Shown here piece by piece: positions 59,601 through 64,000 of a DNA stretch of 64,000 nucleotides. The notes below the pieces were generated by a model. It saw nothing but the letters and a program-made list of their open reading frames with translations. It did not search any database and was not told the DNA's origin. Every line of letters starts with the position of its first letter. Within the stretch, counting starts at the first letter, position 1. The stretch is taken from assembly GCF_963662255.1 (NCBI RefSeq), contig NC_085055.1:16230704-16294703 (forward strand), given 5' to 3'. The stretch is from Cinclus cinclus (lineage: Eukaryota > Chordata > Aves > Passeriformes > Cinclidae). The position numbers and the translations under genes are program-made.

Positions 59601-60660
59601 GCTGTTGTGTGGAAGCACAATCCACACTCAGTCCCTCAGTGCTGAACCAAAATGGGCACAATCCCCCAGCCATGGAAGCAGAGGGGAAAAGGACAGCAAC
59701 CCCCATTCCCATCCCCTCCCAAGAACAGGGAGGGCAGCTGGGCCCCAACTCCTTCCTGAGCTGTCCACTCCTGCTGTCACTGTGCTGTGCTGGGCCATCT
59801 CCACGCTCACACCGCTGGAGTGCAGCTCTGGAGAGAAGCAGCAGCTTCAAAGGTTCAGCAGCTCTCTGTTATTATATAACAGCATATCTACACTTGGCAC
59901 ATAGAGATATTATAATTAAACAGAGCAAGGGGTGGCCAGAGAAAGTTACTTTAGACCTGCAGGCAAAGAAAATAGCAAAGCTACTGGCCTAAAGTGGGCA
60001 GTCCCTTCACTATGTCCTACTACATCCCATATGTCTGTATAAATACTGTTTTCTTGGTACTTTAAGGGGCATTTTTTCCCTTCAGGAGAGGTGGTGCTGC
60101 CAGGGAAAAGAGAACACTGACACAAAACCACAGAATTTGCCTGTGCTTAAAGTCAAGATGGAAGAGGGAAAATAATTTTAAAAGCTAAATGCAGTTCTTT
60201 CATCACATCTTAATTCTGGGCTGTGAGAAGCCCTTATTTATTAACAGTAATATGTTAAGTTGTTCAACCATTAAATTTCAAGAATGTGCCCATTAACAAG
60301 TCTGCTGATTAGGATTAATTAGGGAGTGGAATTTCTTACTTGGTACCTGATCACAGAGTTTAGAGGAAGTACAAAAAACTCAGAAGAAATCACAGCTCCT
60401 ACAACAAAGGAATCAAACTGCAGATGCTGAAATATTTTATACAAAGCTATGTTTGCTTCAGGAGCCCTTACCTGAGGCAGTCAGGCAGTGACCAGGGCCA
60501 GAGAATAAGCAAGGTCCAACACCCACCTGGATAACTGCCCTTAAATTTTTGTCCCTGAAGAGATCAAGTGCAACAGAGCACACTGGTGATTCATCTGCCA
60601 CATCTGCCCTCAGAAACCTAAACTGATGGGGGCTTTAATGGCAAAAATCCTGCTGAGGAC
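53681..60660. other. Intergenic region between convergent COL4A4 and RHBDD1
   Basis: No gene was recognised in this 7 kb. It has a C14 run at 55216-55229 and several locally GC-richer patches (54300-54620, 56380-56560, 57180-57480, 59600-59830). Open frames occur on both strands there without splice or family support. I cannot exclude untranslated RNA or unrecognised old repeats. Confidence 0.5.
55216..55229. repeat. C14 homopolymer
   Basis: An uninterrupted run of about 14 C in otherwise AT-rich sequence. Confidence 0.85.
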
Positions 60661-60731
60661 TCACAGAAGAGTTTGGGTTGGAAGGGGCCTTTAAAGGTCA
60701 TCTCCAGTCTAACCTACCTGCAATGAGCAGG
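60661..60731 (-). mobile_element. Short CR1 LINE 3' end scrap
   Basis: TCACAGAAGAGTTTGGGTTG followed by GAAGGGGCCTTTAAAGGTCA is the reverse complement of a CR1 3' terminus. Only about 70 bp is recognisable. Confidence 0.8.
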
Positions 60732-60939
60732 TGTTAATAAACCTTCCAAATACTGTACCTAGCAGAACTTTTCAATAATCTAACTCCAAAACTTCCCCTA
60801 AATTAAAAAGAAACAAAGTTAATCCCAATACAATCAATCCACCCCCTTGGTATCACAAGTCTTCATTTCTGACAACATGACAGCAGCTCTGTCATTTAAA
60901 ATATACACCTTATTAATTACTAAAATTAAAACCAAACAT

Positions 60940-63015
60940 TTTAAATGTTAAAAAATATTTATTTAAATTCTGTATACAAAAAAAAGTCAAAAAAACGAAA
61001 CACTTATTAGTACTGACAATTTTTGTGAATATTTAATAACATGTATGTCTAAGCTCACTTTACAAAACCAAGTGCTTATAGAATTGTAATCTGGTTTTTG
61101 ATTTTCCTTAACTATCTTTTTTTACCTGACTAGCAGCATATCCTGGGCTTTTAAATAAATAAAATATCAGAGCTTAATACACATTGTTATACTGGAACTT
61201 TTGACCAGAACATTAAAGGATTTGTTAGGAATCAATGCTACATCCTTCTCATTTATATCCAATTATTACCTGCTGAGAAAAATATGGAGGTTTTCGAGAC
61301 TTATTTTCAGTGAACATAAAAAAGTTGGCCTTCTATAGAAGTGTCTGCTGTTTTATTCTATGGCTATTGCATATATACAAAAGCAACCAAGATCACACCA
61401 GAAATCAGCATTCTGTCTGTACATGGAATCCCACTGCAGTTGTGCCTGTTGTGTCCCAAAACCCCGAGCACAAAGTCTGCATCCTGATATTGTGATTTTC
61501 CCAGCAAACTAGAGTTCCCCCTATGTACATTAGTTACAAACAGAAAGGACAGGTACTATTCATTTAAAGAACACCATAGAAAATTTCCTTTCAGGATATT
61601 TTTCTGTGTGAAGTATACAGCACTGTTCTTTATATTCAAAAAATAACCTCATAGCAAAGTAGACTTCATAAAGCACAGGTTGGTGAATCCCTTAAACTGC
61701 TTATCCTAATTCTCTACTCCATCAGTGCTGATGAGGAGGTTCCAACAGGTCTGTGTGAAAAGCCAGTAACCAAATTATTCTTCTGCCATCACACCTCCCT
61801 GCAATAATTTTAGAGGAACATCCCTGAGGAGAAAAATGCCTGGACAAGGAGTGATTTTTCAGGGAGATACTGGAACCCAACCCCTCAAGGTTCATCAGTT
61901 AACATGAACAGGCAGCAGTGCCACAGGCAGGACAGCCTTGTGTGGAAGGTGTGCCCACAGGGACAACTGAGCTCTCAGGTCTCCTGTCAACTCCTCTAGC
62001 TGGGTAAGGAAATTCTCAAAAATGAAGAATTTAAGGTAGCCTGTGTTTAGCCATGATCTCCACAAGTCTACAAACACCCAGGTCTCATATTGGTCTTCAA
62101 ACAAGATAAATACTGAGAAATAGTGGAACTTTGAAAGCTGCATGAACAGCAGATACAAAATATAATTTCCAAGCCTTCTTAGAAAGGGAAATGGATGCTT
62201 TTTAAAAAGTATATTATTAAATATATGCTTTGTATGGCATAGCCACATGCCTTTACACAAAACTCCTGATAAATGATTTCAGCTCTGTAAAGGGCAGCAG
62301 TTTTTAATTTAAAAGATAAATATTTAGGAAGGCTTTAGGAAAACACAAGTAGTTACAACTCAGTTTTATCACATCCAAGCTCTAGATAATATGATATGAG
62401 GAAGGCTGCAACACTGAAGTTTGTATTAAATAATTCCTTGGTAAGGACAGCAGGGGAAGGATAGCTGCAAGTATATTTTGGCTCAAAAGCTTTAAACCTA
62501 GACTCACATGACCCAGCCACTGTCATCAAAGCAATCTTTTCAAGTGTCATTTCACACGGCAATCCCTGAAAATGAGCTAGTCATCAAAGATAACTGAGAA
62601 AGGTTTGTAAGGAAAAATTGCATAGTTTTAAAGTTCTGTAGAAACTGTAATGTTTCAACTGCAATGGATGAAGAAAACCTGCTGTCTGAGAACATCAGCA
62701 GACAAAAAGCCAAGGAATTCTCAATGCTATACAAAATAATTTAAGGAAAAAAAAGACAGTTTGGTAAAACTATCAGTCTTCTTCCATTTAAGGTGCATTA
62801 AGATGGATACAGCCAAAGATCACATTTTGATTCTTATCTCACATTTCTTATTCAAGTTCCAACTCTGAGTCTGAACTCATAAAATCCTATGCAGTTTTGC
62901 AACAAGTAGTAAAAATAATGGAAGATTATAAAGTATTCTGTAAATTACAGATTACAAATATGTCTGTAAATATTTGGCAAGTCTGAATAGCACTTTACAC
63001 CAACACCTGCCAACC
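60940..63015 (-). other. RHBDD1: Probable RHBDD1 3' UTR
   Basis: The AT-rich stretch immediately after the RHBDD1 stop on the - strand has AATAAA hexamers (read on the - strand) at 61352-61357 and 60958-60963, which would give a UTR of about 1.7 or 2.1 kb. The extent is inferred. It contains a 121-codon open frame (61895-62260, -) that I consider chance. Confidence 0.4.
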
Positions 63016-63131
63016 TCATCGTCTGTCAAACCTACGAAGCCTCTGCCTTCTCATGTCCTCCTCTGAGTTCTCAGGTGGGAACCAAAACCCATAAGGCCGC
63101 CGCTCATTGCTGTGTGTTCCTCCACCAAAAT
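63016..63131 (-). CDS. RHBDD1: RHBDD1 (rhomboid protease RHBDL4), last coding exon
   Basis: On the - strand an acceptor cttgtag is followed by an exon, entered in phase 1, that reads FGGGTHSNERRPYGFWFPP and ends EEDMRRQRLRRFDRR with a TGA stop. The ending fits the human RHBDL4 C-terminus (PPPYGF, EEMRRQRLHRFDSQ), the VCP/p97-binding motif of this ER-resident rhomboid protease that works in ER-associated degradation. Earlier exons, with the membrane domain, the Ser/His catalytic residues and the ubiquitin-interacting motif, would lie to the right of 64000 and were not found in the window. The gene is convergent with COL4A4. Confidence 0.88.
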
Positions 63132-64000
63132 CTACAAGACACAATGAAAAACAACTGTTACTTTGGAATGTATTAGGAGAAAATGTACACATATCCTGCA
63201 ACACAAAACATCATGACACAAAGGAGACAGAAAATGGAATGTTTTCAATTCTGATGGTTCAGGGCAATTACATCTTCCAGAAACTAGTCTTAAAGACAGT
63301 CAAATAAAAAGAAAAACCAAAACAAGAATGCCCCCCCCGACAATAAAGCTACCACCCCCCAAAAAACCACCCCAACCCAACAACAAAACCAGCCAAACAA
63401 CGAACCACAACTAAAAGAACATCTAACAAGCATTAACAGGTTAAGAATAACAAGTATTCACAAGTATTCACATTTTTCACAATCCCTACTTTACACAGTA
63501 AACTCCAGAACGTTAAACTATTTCAGTGTCCTCAGCAGTTGCTTCTTGCAAAAGCAGCTTTTGTGTTTGCTTTCAGTACCGAGTCCAACATGTGCAGAGC
63601 CACAGCAGATGCACTCACGGCTCCCACCCCCCCAGCTGGCAGCAGTTCCACAAGGGAAGGACACGTGGCAGCCCAACCACACAAACTGAAGGCAAAAATC
63701 ATCTGAGCAGCAAGAGCACACCCAGCCCACAGGCACCCCAAGAGGAGCCAGAGCAGGCACTGCAGCGGCTCTCCAGAATTCACATGGAGTCACCCAGCAA
63801 AGAAACAATGCAAGGCTTGGTTACACACACTCAGCTCAGCTGAGGGCTCTGGGAAACAAAAACAGTCTGCCTTCTGAGCTGAATTACAGTGTTAAGGACA
63901 AGCAAATTGGCTTTAAAGGTAATAAAACCTTTGTAACATTTAGCATTTCTTAACCTTTCACTTGCTTCACATAGACTGTGTCATAATGCTGTAGTTTAAT
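63132..64000 (-). other. RHBDD1: RHBDD1 intron
   Basis: Intron upstream of the last exon. It includes an A/C-rich low-complexity stretch (about 63330-63415) and a small tandem duplication of CAAGTATTCA near 63450-63470. No other exon was recognised. Confidence 0.6.
63330..63415. repeat. A/C-rich low-complexity tract
   Basis: C runs alternate with A runs and CAA/CCAA units, with almost no T. Confidence 0.75.

Noticed and set aside
61895..62260. 121-codon open frame on the - strand downstream of RHBDD1
   Set aside because: It lies in the presumed 3' UTR, has no recognised domain and no Kozak or family support.
63526..63843. Possible additional RHBDD1 exon
   Set aside because: I looked for the ubiquitin-interacting LSEEEQLE-like segment on the - strand and did not find it.

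Overview
The window is vertebrate nuclear DNA, most likely from a bird. Introns are GT-AG and AT-rich with low CpG. All four recognisable interspersed repeats are CR1 LINE fragments, which are typical of birds and other sauropsids. The exons are packed more tightly than I remember for mammals. The species cannot be fixed from the sequence.

The + strand carries the 3' part of one large gene, COL4A4 (collagen IV alpha-4 chain). I could place 43 coding exons between 8497 and 52769. Every junction keeps the reading frame, and together they encode about 1,620 residues plus a TAA stop. Exons 1-41 hold the Gly-X-Y triple-helical domain with its short interruptions. Exons 41-43 hold the C-terminal NC1 domain with its 12 cysteines. 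The signal peptide and 7S exons lie upstream of the window, so positions 1-8496 are intronic. Introns are phase 0 up to exon 14, then mostly phase 1 with the glycine codon split G|GN.

The - strand at the right end carries the last coding exon of RHBDD1 (RHBDL4), at 63016-63131. It ends in the VCP/p97-binding arginine-rich motif. The convergent COL4A4-RHBDD1 tail-to-tail order is the one I recall from human chromosome 2, which supports both calls. About 10.2 kb separate the two stop codons. This stretch holds the 3' UTRs, one short CR1 scrap and no coding region I can support.

The most interesting signal is in NC1. At the position where collagen IV chains usually carry the methionine(s) used for the Met-hydroxylysine sulfilimine cross-link, this chain has Thr-Ala (51738-51743), within an unusually CpG- and GC-rich stretch. 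The partner lysine is kept. No new gene system, CRISPR array, tRNA or rRNA was found.
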